Assembly: GCA_022113835.1 (NCBI GenBank)
Contig: JAILWY010000009.1
Span: 18,911,001-18,975,000, forward strand
Length of the DNA stretch: 64,000 bases
Origin: Atopsyche davidsoni
Taxonomy: Eukaryota; Arthropoda; Insecta; Trichoptera; Hydrobiosidae
Reading direction: 5' to 3'
Part shown: positions 11,201 through 21,459 of the stretch, piece after piece
How the letters are laid out: every line of letters starts with the position of its first letter
Numbering within the stretch: the stretch's first letter is position 1
The notes under the pieces: model-generated
Database searches by the model: none
What the model was told of the DNA's origin: nothing
What the model saw: the letters and a program-made list of their open reading frames with translations, nothing else
Program-made: the position numbers and the translations under genes

Positions 11201-11446
11201 CCCGAAGTTAAACGAGTATTGCCGAGCCTTGTTTACGCCGACAATGTTCCCGAGTAGATGCACGTGCACTTTTGCTTTCTCCTTTCTTCCCATTCAACTG
11301 TCCCTTTCTTTCAAACTATTTTTAGAACGGTTTGCGCCTAATGACAATAACAATGCCTTACAAGTTCAAGGTTACTATTTGTTTTAAAACTTCTCAAATT
11401 TGACTCGATCTAAAATTATGCTGAGATGAAAACTAATTTTATTACA
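8267..11446 (-). repeat. LTR, 5' copy in the element's own orientation
   Basis: This is the second 3,180-bp LTR, offset by exactly 8,211 bp from the left one. The promoter driving gag and pol should lie in it, on the minus strand, but I could not pin down a TATA box with confidence. The short frames it contains are the same as in the left LTR and are not called as genes. Confidence 0.93.
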
Positions 11447-11822
11447 ATATGTATTAAAACATATTAAAAATGCCGCCTATATAGAAAAGAGCGTAAAAGC
11501 ATAACTTTGGAATTGAAGATGAAGGTGTTAAAAAGAATGGAAAATGGAGGCAAAGCAACAATTGTTGGCAGAGATTTTGGACTCTCAGAATCGACTGTAA
11601 AAAAAGAACGATTTTTAAAAATCAAGAATAAATTAAAGTTTCCAACTAAAGTTCAACACCTATAAGTGCAACAAAACTTTCTCGTTCGAGATTCTCTATC
11701 CTATAAAGAATGGAGAAGTTACTATCAGTCTGGATCGAAGATTTACGAACCCCGATATACGCGAATTTCACTTAGCGCGATTTTTCCGGAACGTATCCCT
11801 CGCGTAAAGCGGGATATTACTG
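11447..11822 (+). mobile_element. Deleted pogo/Tigger-like element, right end
   Basis: After the HTH fragment comes a segment ending CGTAAAGCGGGATATTACTG followed by TA (11,823-11,824). Its reverse complement, starting CAGTAATATCCCGCTTTACG, is the style of a Tigger terminal repeat next to the TA target. The other terminus lies before the window or is lost. Confidence 0.5.
11483..11665 (+). pseudogene. Pogo/Tigger-like transposase, N-terminal HTH fragment
   Basis: The + frame reads RKERKSITLELKMKVLKRME, then NGGKA and DFGLSESTVKKE, which is the pattern of the CENP-B/Tigger N-terminal helix-turn-helix. The frame stops at 11,663-11,665 and no DDE catalytic domain follows, so this is a deletion derivative. 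The gypsy element has inserted directly upstream. The HTH assignment rests on family resemblance; a profile search against HTH_psq or CENP-B_N would check it. Confidence 0.6.
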
Positions 11823-11830
11823 TATATGTA

Positions 11831-11921
<91 letters not shown>
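11823..11921. repeat. (TA)n microsatellite
   Basis: This is a nearly pure TA run interrupted a few times by TTA. It separates the Tigger-like end from the Tc1-like element and probably grew from their TA target sites. Confidence 0.95.
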
Positions 11922-11926
<5 letters not shown>

Positions 11927-12121
11927 CATATTTTATGTAGGTATGTAAACATTTAATAACTTTGACATTTATCAACCGACTGACTTGAATAAACATGTTT
12001 TGAAACGTCAATCCAGTACAATTTTAACCATGCATCGCTTCACACCGAAACAACGCGCCGAAATAGTGACGCTGTACATTGAAAATGGTCGTTCAGTTGC
12101 ATTAACTCAACGTGCATATCG

Positions 12122-13258
12122 CCTGGGGTGCGAAGCCGGACTCAGACCTCCCCGCGGTGTACCCTGGGAGCGGTCGGGCGGCGACGGTCGACTAATCCCG
12201 GCCGACCGCCCTGCCGCTGCTAACCTGAGACGTAATCGGGTTTTCCATCCAAAACGCCGCTATGGATGGAGACTCAGTCGCGTCAGGGAGCCCCCCCAGC
12301 GATGCAAATCGTTGGGGCCTGTCTCGCAACACGGGCAGATTGACCCGAGAAAGGCCCGACGTGCGCCGCCCGAGGAGGGCCCCCCTCGGAGAGGACAGCG
12401 CGAGGCGCCCGGGCAGTGGTTCGCCCGAGCGCCTATCGCCAGCACCCGGGTAAACAAGAGCTGCGTCCTCTGGACCCGTCGCGCTCCAGCGACAGGAACT
12501 GAGGACCAGAATGAAGGATACAACCGCGACAGGGAGCTCATCAGCGACGCAAATCGTTGGGCACTGGCGCGAAAGGCTCGAGACCGCCGCTACGACCAGA
12601 GAAAGGTGAAGAAGGTGCGCCGCCCAAGGAGGGCACTACGGAGCGGACAGCGTTAGGCGTCCGGATTTCGCCCATCTGCACGTCTTCCGCGAGCACTCGG
12701 GCAACACGGAACAGCGTCTCCGGGTCCCGCCGCCGCGCTTGCGGCAAGAACCGAAGACCAGGAGGAGGAGGAAACAGTCGCGACAGGGAGCCCACCAGCG
12801 GCTCAATCGCTGGGCCCTGACGCCCAACGACACGAGACCATCAAGACATGGGAAAGGCTCGATGAGTTCCCAAGGAGGACACCACGGAGCGGACAGCGTG
12901 AGACAGCGTGATGTGCTCGCAGGAGACGTGCGGATTGGGGAGACAATCCGCACGTCTCCTGCGACCACATCAGACAAGAAAGAACAGCGTCTTCTTCTGG
13001 GCCCGCTGCTACCCTGCAGTGGGAATACGAGAAGACGAGACAAGAAGAAAGTCCTTGAAGGACTAGGAAGACGAGTTTTTTTTTGTCCATATGTTTTGTA
13101 TGTTTTCCATATATTCTATATGTTTTTTCTTCTTTTCTTATGCCTTCAAGGAGGCGCTGAATAAACGGATACGCTCCCGCAACCCAGTGAAGTTCTCGAA
13201 CTAGATTCTGGGTGCGGGTCGCAAATGCCACCCAATAAAAAATAAATAAATTTAAAAA
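12122..13258 (+). mobile_element. GC-rich A-tailed retroposon inside the Tc1-like copy
   Basis: The insert is flanked by GTGCATATCG (12,112-12,121) and GTGCATTTCG (13,259-13,268), a 10-bp target duplication with one mismatch; the undisrupted relative at 56,206-56,230 lacks it. It ends in an A-rich tail (AATAAAAAATAAATAAATTT). The body holds diverged repeats about 250 bp long, marked by CAGGGAGC at 12,284, 12,530 and 12,784, and a perfect 19-bp hairpin near 12,940. I recognise no reverse transcriptase. It is probably a non-autonomous retroposon or the end of a non-LTR element. Confidence 0.75.
12919..12962. repeat. Perfect 19-bp hairpin in the retroposon
   Basis: GCAGGAGACGTGCGGATTG is followed by six bases and its exact reverse complement. 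The stem is GC-rich and would be stable in RNA. It lies about 300 bp from the 3' tail. Confidence 0.9.
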
Positions 13259-14172
13259 GTGCATTTCGTCGAAAATATCGTGGCCAACAAACACCGTCTG
13301 ACAACACTATTCGTCGTTTGATGTCGAATTTTCTTGGGCACGGGACAGTGGGAGATCGTCCACATGCTGTTCATCAACGCTCAAGACGTTCCAATGAACT
13401 GGTTGAAGCGGTAAGAGAGAGTGTTGCCCAGAGCCCACATGTGTCGTATCATCACCGCGCTCAGCATTTTGGCGTCAGTGGAACCACTTTGCAGCGCAAT
13501 TTGAAGGATGATTTGCATTTTTTCCATCTAAAGTGCAATTGACTCAAAGAATATTGCCTGCAGACCGTCCATGTCGCTTGAAATACGGCCAAACAGTCGC
13601 TCGAATGGCTGACACTGAAGCTGATGTTTGGAAGCAAATTTTGATGACCGACGAAGCCCATTTCACACTCTCTGGCGCCGTTAACAAGCAAAATTGCCGC
13701 ATTTGGGGAACGGAGAATCCACACGAGATCCATGAAACACCATTTCACGGCCAAAAAGTGATCAAACAATGCAGTTTCTGCAACGAAAATTCCCTGGACG
13801 TGTTATGTCAAAAAAGGCGACATTGACTGGCCACCCAGATCTCCAGATTTGACCCCTCCGGACTTCTTTTTGTGGGGTTATTTAAAAAACAAAGTGTGCG
13901 CCAGCAAGCCTCGGACCATTGACGACCTCAAGGCAAACATTCGTGCCGAAATCATCGCTCCATGCTCGAGATGTTCGAGATGCTCTAAATGGTGATGGAA
14001 AACGCAGCAAAACGGGCACATTTTGCTTTGGCCAATAAAGGCGGCCACTTGATTGATGTTGTATTCAAAAACTATTTCAAATAAATTGTAAAGGGCCACA
14101 TTTAATAAAAATATATATAGAAATCGGTTGCTTTTTTTCAAAGTTGTTTATTATTCACACATCGACATATAT

Positions 14173-14390
14173 TATATACTAGCCACTAGCGGATACCCGG
14201 CGCGTGCTACTACGCTAAATAAAGAAATAAAATACTTTTAATTGTTCGAAAAAAAAAAAAAGGAAATTTTGTTTACTTATTAACTTTTTTATCTTAATGC
14301 TACCGGATATATTGAGTTTTTTCGGTAGGTGTGTAAACATAAAGATTTGTTGATGATGTTGCGAAAAACAGGAATTTTCTAAGTTCAAAC
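14173..14390 (-). mobile_element. Helitron-like terminal region
   Basis: A segment starting TATACTAGCCACTAGCGGATACCCGGCGCG resembles the ends of insect Helitrons and adjoins the PIF1-type helicase relic. The motif GGTAGGTGTGTAAACA recurs in inverted orientation at about 34,567-34,582. The boundary is uncertain. Confidence 0.4.
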
Positions 14391-15055
14391 CAGCAAACTT
14401 AGCGATTGGCCTTGTTGATAGTTATGGCAAAAACCGGACGCATTGGAAACTGTAATCGATTGAAATCGAAGGGCAAATCGGTTGAAATCATTGGAATTCG
14501 TGGTATCAGTACATCATTTCCCTTACATTTGCCGCTGATGATTGTGGCTTCGATTAACTTCGAATAGTTTTTTAACAGCAAGTCTTGTTCCGTTGCACAA
14601 TTTAGGTGGATATAAGTTGCGAATGAGCATCTATGGTGAATTAACTTTTAAAGTCAAGATGTGCGATGGCATTCCAGACTCTCAACATGTCTCCAAAGAT
14701 ACGATGCTTTCAAACATGCTTTTAGTTCATCGGCTGGTGTTGATCTTGGAATCACTGGCAAAGTTTGTCGAAAATCACCAGCAAGAAGCAATAGAGCTCC
14801 ACCCATTGATCAGTTATTTTCTCTGAAATCTTTTAGAGTACGGTCAAGAGCTTGAAGCGATTTCTTGTTTGTCATAGTGCATTCATCCCATACAATAAGT
14901 GAGCTTGTTTTTAAAATTGCAGCCATGCCAGAATTTTTACCGATGTTACATGTTGGTGTTTCGGTATGGTTTACATTTAATGGAAGCTTAAGAGCTGAAA
15001 GCGCTGTACGCCCACCATCGAGTAATGTTGACGCGATTTCAGACGATGCCAAGCT
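14391..15055 (-). pseudogene. Helitron PIF1-like helicase relic
   Basis: Read on the minus strand, fragments in shifting frames give DGGRTALSALKLPLN, IVWDECTMTNKKSLQALDRT, GGALLLLAGDFRQTLPVIPR, PKLCNGTRLAVKKL and GNDVLIPRIPMISTDLPF. These are characteristic of the PIF1-type helicase of Helitron Rep-Hel proteins: helicase motif II is DEC, and GDFRQTLP is motif III. Frameshifts, stops and a deletion of the middle make it nonfunctional. A second scrap lies at 34,381-34,620. Confidence 0.8.
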
Positions 15056-16460
15056 AGTGCAATTTCATTTTTCGATCGAATTTCAGCAAACATACACACA
15101 ATGGCTATTATTATAGTAGAATAGATAATATATACAAAAATGAATTCTTGTTTTATTTCAGCTTGAAATGCAAAACTATCTCATACCTGCATTATTAGAA
15201 GCAATCATTATTTTGTTTATAAAGTAATTAATGCGACCGCGTGTTGCTGGCCCGCAAACCGGGAAGGCAATACGCTGTGAAGATCATTTTTCATAACCTC
15301 GAATCCCCGGGACCAAAAAAAAGGGGAGCACACGACCCCTCCCCCTCCCCTCCTTACCCTCCACAGCAGTTTTAATCTTCCCCGGAAAGCTTTTACGATC
15401 GCTCGTTTAACTGGCCGCCATTATAGGGATTAGAAGGAAATAAAACGGTTTCTATATTTCCCGACTGGCCGCCGGCAGGCCCTCGGAACAAATCGAGCGA
15501 AATCGCGGAGCCCGCGATTCTTCTCGAGTTATTATCACTTTCGCTGAATTCTGGCCTTATGAAGAAATTGATGAAGCACTATTTTATCGATTCGTGACTC
15601 GCGAAATGCAAGAACTCGAACTGCTCGCGAATCGCTTAATACCGAGCCGCCGTCTATAAAAATAATCTGTTATGAATTCGCTAAGATAAATTGAAACTCC
15701 TTTTTGTATTCGGTCCTCGACGACACTTGGAGATTTTAAAGACTACATGACTCGCTCAGTGACAATTATATCAGCGTACTCCGGAGCCGTTACGATCTTC
15801 CCGGTGCAGGTCCGTCTAGAAGCCTCGATCCCCTCGAGCACCCCAGAAGCACCGCCTCTCGTGAGCCGCGGCTGTCGCTTCTTCCGAATAGCATGGCGAC
15901 GCGCTTCGCTCGCCCGGGTCCTCCGACATGGCCCGGGAGGCGGTAACCGGTCACTCGGGCCAATATACTCGAGTAATACGAGTACGCTCGTACCGGTCCC
16001 GGAAACTAGCAATGCATTCAGCACAAATAAACCAGTATGCGGAGACACAGCGCAGAGCCGAAGACAGAACGCGGGGCGGCGCCCTGGATGCTCACAATCG
16101 ATCGAATGCGGTCCTCGCGCGCTGATGGAAAGTGAGATCTCCCCTCGAATATCTATCGCCGCTCGAGTGAATGTCTCAATGCAATTTGCATATTTTTTTC
16201 TGCGAATTAGTCTAGCGACCTTGCATGGATCTCTCGGTGAATGTGCGTTCGCGTGCAATGGCATTTGATCTATTCGAGGCTCGCGTGGCGCGGGCGCGGC
16301 GTCGCTCGCGTTTTTATGCGAAATATCCTGTTCTTTTTGGGTTATTTTGACAGTGTGTATCTTTTTCGTATTAAAATATTTTCGTATCGTGCAAATCGCC
16401 AATTGTAATATCGACTTTGTTTTTTCGTTCTTGATTTTTTAAAATTAGATATAATATTTT
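15056..16460. other. Intergenic, AT-rich then GC-rich; no gene seen
   Basis: From about 15,230 the base composition turns GC-rich. Overlapping frames on both strands near 15,743-16,402 are a by-product of GC content; none shows a recognisable domain. A promoter or an untranslated exon of the gene to the right is possible but unsupported. Confidence 0.5.
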
Positions 16461-16550
16461 TGAGTAAAATACTTGAGTGATTTTCCACATGTTCGTTTTT
16501 ATTTGTGACCGGTTTCGCCAACCTTTCACGTTGGCATTATCAAACAGAGT
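16461..16550 (-). repeat. Dispersed palindromic repeat, single arm (copy 1)
   Basis: The sequence TTGAGTGATTTTCCACATGT through GACCGGTTTCGCCAACC to CATTATCAAACAGAGTG is one arm of a repeat found at 25,083, 41,158 and 55,515. On the minus strand GCCAAC and GTTGGC form a short stem followed by GAAACCGGTC, an outline like a hammerhead ribozyme; see the findings. Confidence 0.8.
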
Positions 16551-16659
16551 GTTTGGTAAAATCAAATTTGGTTTTGCTAGGTTTGCCTAAAATCAGCCAC
16601 GAATATGTGCGTGCCCAAATATCTATCTCCATACTGGGACACTTCTGAGATCGCCTCAA

Positions 16660-19600
16660 AAAATACATAAAAATATGTCTTCTGTCGCCGATGTCCCGGG
16701 GCTCGGGGAGTATTCGCTCTCGAGGCCTATGACGTTAATGACGATCGTCGGAGTAGTCTCGAACGTTTTACAAACGACGATATACAGTTGTTTAGCAGTA
16801 AAATGGTTAAACTTTGTCAGTTTCCTTACGAGTTTTAGCATCCCTAGCTGTAGCGCTATTCCGCAACACTCGACGAGCTCGCGGCGGGTCCGCGGCGTCG
16901 GCTTCCCGAGGCGCTTCCCGAGGCGCTTCCCGAGGCGCTTCCCGAGGCGCTTCCGGGCGAGCGGCTCGACTGTCATAGCCTCGGTCGATTTCTGCACGGG
17001 ATATCCCGATATGCGAGCGAGGCGCCTACTCCCCCGACCCGACTCGTCACGGGGCCCGCCGATAGCGTCGAAATTCCCCAGGATGAGACCGGATCGGGGG
17101 CGTTCACCCGAAACGTGCCGACGTTCGGAGCAAACTCATCGACGATGCGTTCACCGGGGTCTCCGGCTGCGGTCCGAAAGCGGCACCCTATTACTCGGAA
17201 CTCGAAACGATATTCGTTATTTGATTTTTGTTTCTTTTAAAAATTAAACAAAAACGCAAATGCACAATTACAAAATTGTTTTAAAATTTTCGGTGTCGCG
17301 AACGTTTCGGTTGTAATTTCGGTCGTAAGTAAAATTTTGACGGTAGACTGCACATTTTTGACAACCAAAATTATCTAGTGCTAACGAGGACAGCGATTGA
17401 CCGATTCAAATACGACTCGTCTTGCGACCGTTCGATCGAGTGCGATTTCGGTATCCGGTCGAATAGTCGGGGACGTCTCCGTCCGGAAGACCCGCACGAC
17501 TGCCGTCCATGGAGCACTGCCGGCAACGCGCGGACTGCAGCGACGCGGTCTGCCGGGGACCCGAGGGCCACGCGGGCCACGCGGGCCACGCGGGCCATGC
17601 GGGCCACGCGGGCCACGCGGGCCACGCGGGCCGAGCGGGCCACGCGGGCTGCGGGAGGCTCGGGAGCCACGACGGGTGCGGGGGTAGCGCGGGCAGCGCG
17701 GGCAGCGCGGGCAGCGCGGGCCACACGGGACGCGAGGCTCAAGCGTGGTTCGCGGGGTGCGCGGGGCGCGCAGGGTGCCAGGAGCGCCGCTCTTTCGAGC
17801 TCCCGCAGACCCCGCAGACTCCGCAGACCCCGCAGCTACTGCATCTCTGCCCGCGCGGCCGAGCGCCCGGGCGGGACGGGCTGTATGGGCGGGACGGGCT
17901 GAAAGGGCGGGACGAGCGCGCCGCGGTGGCCGAAGCTGCCCTGCGCGACTTCACGTGCCCGCGGCTGATGTTCCCGCCTGGCATGATCCCCGAGAGCACC
18001 TTCTCGAACTTCGGCCGGCCGCTCTCGCTGGACCCCCCGCTCGGATCCTCGCGGGTAGGATCCCTACTTCCAGTGTCTTCTTCGGTCGATTTGTATTTCA
18101 TTCGTATTGAACCAAAACAGACGAGATATTTTTCGTGCACAGTTTTATCGGAGACCCTTCAGAGAGGCTATCCTCAAAATTAATAATAATTCCGCAGTGA
18201 CTTTGCTACCGTAAAACCTTTCGTTAAATGTTACGCAGGAATCGATGAAATGCCTAGAAACACCGAAACGAAACAAAAAAAAATTTCGAAAACGAAACAC
18301 CAGTAAGATTGCTAAAAGAAATAGTACCTATGAGAGTGATAATTTTTAGAAATTCCAATCCAAATCTCGCGATCGCCTTCGTATCGAAACTCGCATATAT
18401 TTCGTTTCACTCGTGCTCTTGTTTTTTTAAAATAGAAAAATTTTAAAAATGTTAACGATTGCGAGTAACAAAAATATTGAACGGTAAATATTAGAGTCGT
18501 TTATACAAAATATTGAATATTAGAATTAATTACAAAATTACGCTAGCTTTAACACCGACACGAGAATAAAAATATTTCAGTCACGAGAACGCACAGGCGG
18601 AAGCCCCGAGTGCTTCCCGCCGCTCTCCCGCTCTCCCGCTCTCCCGCTCGCCCGCTCTCCCTCGCACGTCGCGCCCCGCGCCTCGCGCCCTCCCGCTCCG
18701 CGCCCCGCGCCCTCTCACTCCGGCGGGGCGAGCCCGGCGGCCTCCCGGGGAGCGGATCGCGAGAATGAATCTCGGGAACCGTCGAAATTTTACCATATTT
18801 CTTTGCAAAAACAATGAGCTCTTGAATAAATCTTTCGATTAGTTTCACGAATGAACATAATCTAATTACGTCGCGTTCCAGCCGAAGACACCGCACCGCG
18901 CGCGCGAATCTAGTTTCGACTTGAACGACTTCTTCAATTGTTTGCATACGTAATTTAGAACATAAGGTAGGACGATAACTGCAATAAAACTGTTACGGAT
19001 TAATTATCATTTTTAAATACTGAGGATAAATGTACAAAAATACAAAATATGCGTCAATTATTTTCTGAGCGCAAGAAAGATTATTTTACTGTCCAAAATG
19101 TGCTTGGATTTTTTACAGTAGTCGGAATAAAACAAAATATCGGCAGCCGCGATCGTTCGTCGGAATCTATCGGACCGTCTTCGACATCGGCTACTCTCCG
19201 AGTTATCGCGATGCATTACCCGGGCGATCCTTCGCAAACGATACTCGGTCGATCGTTTCTCATTTTTCAATGCGGTAGCGTCGATAGTTTTTCAGCTATC
19301 GAACCGAGTCAGCGCCGCGCTGCTGCGCTCCGGCACTCGCTGGCGCTGACGCTGGCGCTGACGCTGACGCTGACGGTCTCCTCGCAGGAGGCGCCGGAGC
19401 TGCGGGACGGGCTGCAGGGCGCCGCCAGGGACGAGCGGCAGGGCGCCGCCAGGAACTGCCGGCGCGACGGGCTGCAGGGCGCGCTCCCCCGGAGACCCCG
19501 GCACGCTCCATCCCCGACCGGTCTCCGCGCGAGTGTTCACAGCGAGTGCGATAATTGTAATCGGTGAAATGTGGCCAACTTTGAGTTGTTTACTCATTGT

Positions 19601-20900
19601 TCCTACTATTGATAATAAATTTAAAATATACTCTGAATAAATATAGTCTGATTTTATCTGTTCTATCGTGTAGAGTCGCATTCCCCGGACGTCAGTCCGG
19701 CCGGCATCGGAGTGATCCTCGGATGGAAACGAACGCCGGCCGCGACGGACCGGACCGCCCGGGAGGGCGGGAGGGCGGGGAGGACAGGGAGGACGAGCGC
19801 CCGGTCGGACCCGTCGACTGCGAGGGGAGCGCTCGCCGCGATCTTCGAAGGGGCGACGATCGCGCTATATTTACTGTAACTCGTTATAAACGTCACATTT
19901 GTGAGGGAAGACGGAAATATCTCGCGAGGCGCGAGACACCGTCGGCGAGGCGAGATCCGCGGCGCGACGCTCCTCCGCCCTCCGCCGCCCGCTCGGCGCC
20001 GCGACGTCTCGCGCCCCGTTCGCGTTTCCACTCGAGTCGCGGCCCGAATGAACCGGCCGCGCCGGGACGCCGGGGCGCCGGGACGCCGGGACGCCGGGGT
20101 GCAGGGGCGCCGAGGGGCGCCGAGGGGCCGGCGGGCCCGGTCGTCCCCGAGAACCGACGGTGAAATAAGCGAGTCGGCACTCACCCCGGGAAATGCGGCA
20201 GCCGAGGGCCGACGCGCTGGTTCGGGGCGCGTTCGCCGGGGCCCTCCGGCCGGGACGGCGGACCGACGGGCCGGCCGACCGTCACCCGCGAACCGATGGA
20301 CCGCCACCCGCGAGCCGACGCATCCGACACTGACGCAGATTCGCGCGCGACCGACGTCCGCCCGGCTCGAACGACGCGTCCTTCCTCCTCGAGCGTCGCG
20401 AGTGAACTCGAGAGCGCGAGCGGAGGAAGCGGGACGCCGCGTCTGCGCGGTCGGCGCGAGCGTCCCCGTCTTTCCCCGCTCCTCTTCCCCACTCCTTCCT
20501 CTCCTTCCCCTCCCTCCCCTCGCTTGTTTATTTGCAAGCGTGGAATTTGAAAATGCGCGGCATGCGGTTCTCCCTGGAATTTGGGAAAGGTCGGTCGCTC
20601 CCCTCGACGGCTCGGCGAGATGCTCTCGGAAGTCAGTTTTCGCGATATATATTTTTTTTCCAGTTCGGTGAGTCTTGTTCCCGTGAAGTGCGTTTTGTTT
20701 CCTCCCGATCTCGGATGAATCGAAATGAACTTCTCTTTCCGAGGGGACGACATCGGATCGAATCTTGTGAATGGGTATCCTCGACTGATAAAATTATTTT
20801 TGCTAAAATTTCGTTTGAAAAAATTCTTTAAATAGTGTTTCTCCGACGGCATTATATCATCCGCGAGAAGATATAATGGAATCAACAATAGAGGCAAAAA
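16660..20900. other. CpG-rich block with simple repeats; no named gene
   Basis: The region is GC- and CpG-rich, with AT-rich breaks at 17,220-17,380, 18,180-18,560 and 18,960-19,070. Simple repeats include a 12-bp unit GCTTCCCGAGGC four times (16,901-16,948), a 9-bp GGCCACGCG array (17,566-17,646), CTCCCG runs near 18,620-18,660 and CTGACGCTGGCG runs near 19,338-19,375. Many frames stay open on both strands because stops are rare at this GC content. It may hold promoters or untranslated first exons (for example of Shc), which I cannot show. Confidence 0.55.
17566..17718 (+). repeat. 9-bp GC-rich array reading as Gly-X-Y in frame
   Basis: About nine copies of GGCCACGCG are followed by GGGCAGCGC units. 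In one + frame this reads GHA repeats, in another GPR repeats, so glycine falls at every third residue in two frames. In the GHA frame, 17,870-17,915 reads GRDGLYGRDGLKGRD, also collagen-like. A collagen-type exon is possible; a chance minisatellite is as likely. Confidence 0.6.
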
Positions 20901-21459
20901 AAATTAAATTATAAAAAAAAAAATTATCGATGAACTTGTCCTATGATATAAACACAAATAAAAAGAACTATGGATTTTTTGGTGATTTTTATAATTTTAA
21001 ATGGAAAATGAAATAAACTCTCATTCTCCGTGAAAGGAGCTCCGCAATGGCAGCACTGCGCGCTGCTTGACAGACTGAAACGCTAAAAGTCAAAACTAAC
21101 CAGATAATAGTCTTGTCGCTCTCGTCAGTGATCATACTTTTATAGTCCATAAATTTGTTTATTTTGTCATTACATTATATATATATATATATATTCAAAT
21201 ATTATATATATATTATAAATAGGACATTTTATAGTCAGTTAAAAAGTTCATAAATAAATTCAAACAAAACTTTTGACAGTTAATATGTCAAAATGATTAT
21301 GTATAATAAATCTAGGCGTGAGTCATTCGCGTAGGGTGTATGTTTATATATATATATATATATATATATAATATCGGATTTTTATGGTTATATGCGTATA
21401 TTCATTTGATAATAAAATGTAAATCTATGTGTGCATCAGAATTATTTTATTTTAATAAA
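20901..21459. other. AT-rich region just upstream of Shc
   Basis: It contains TA runs at 21,177-21,212 and 21,343-21,371 and is probably the promoter or a 5' untranslated region and intron of Shc. No exon could be recognised. Confidence 0.4.

Larger units (their letters stand above)
56..11446 (-). mobile_element. Complete Ty3/gypsy-type LTR retrotransposon, 11.4 kb
   Basis: Two long direct repeats (56-3235 and 8267-11446, 3,180 bp each) enclose a 5.03-kb interior with gag and pol on the minus strand. The element is flanked by ATAT at 52-55 and 11447-11450, a 4-bp target duplication. The LTR ends are TG...CA. Every LTR stretch I compared is identical, so the insertion is probably recent. A primer-binding site, a short polypurine tract, a gag frame, a frameshift signal and an uninterrupted pol frame are all present, so it may be autonomous. 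Pol order is protease, reverse transcriptase, RNase H, integrase, which places it in Ty3/gypsy (Metaviridae). No envelope frame is visible. LTRs of more than 3 kb around a 5-kb interior are unusual. Confidence 0.95.
11922..14172 (+). mobile_element. Dead Tc1-like (IS630-Tc1-mariner) element, copy 1
   Basis: The left end TGCGCCATATTTTATGTAGG and the right end around 14,163-14,171 match the terminal repeats of the related copy at 56,015-57,695. The transposase begins at ATG 12,030 (MHRFTPKQRAEIVTLYIENG, an HTH start), is split by the retroposon at 12,122-13,258, resumes at 13,269, and then carries frameshifts. MTDEAHF (first catalytic Asp) and WPPRSPDLTP (third Asp) remain, but the segment with the second Asp is deleted, so the copy is inactive. 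Without the insertion it is about 1.1 kb. Confidence 0.88.

Noticed and set aside
16461..16550. A working hammerhead ribozyme in this copy
   Set aside because: Two essential core positions differ from the consensus; only the family outline remains.
19663..20897. Long overlapping frames on both strands near 20 kb
   Set aside because: Same GC effect; no conserved motif.
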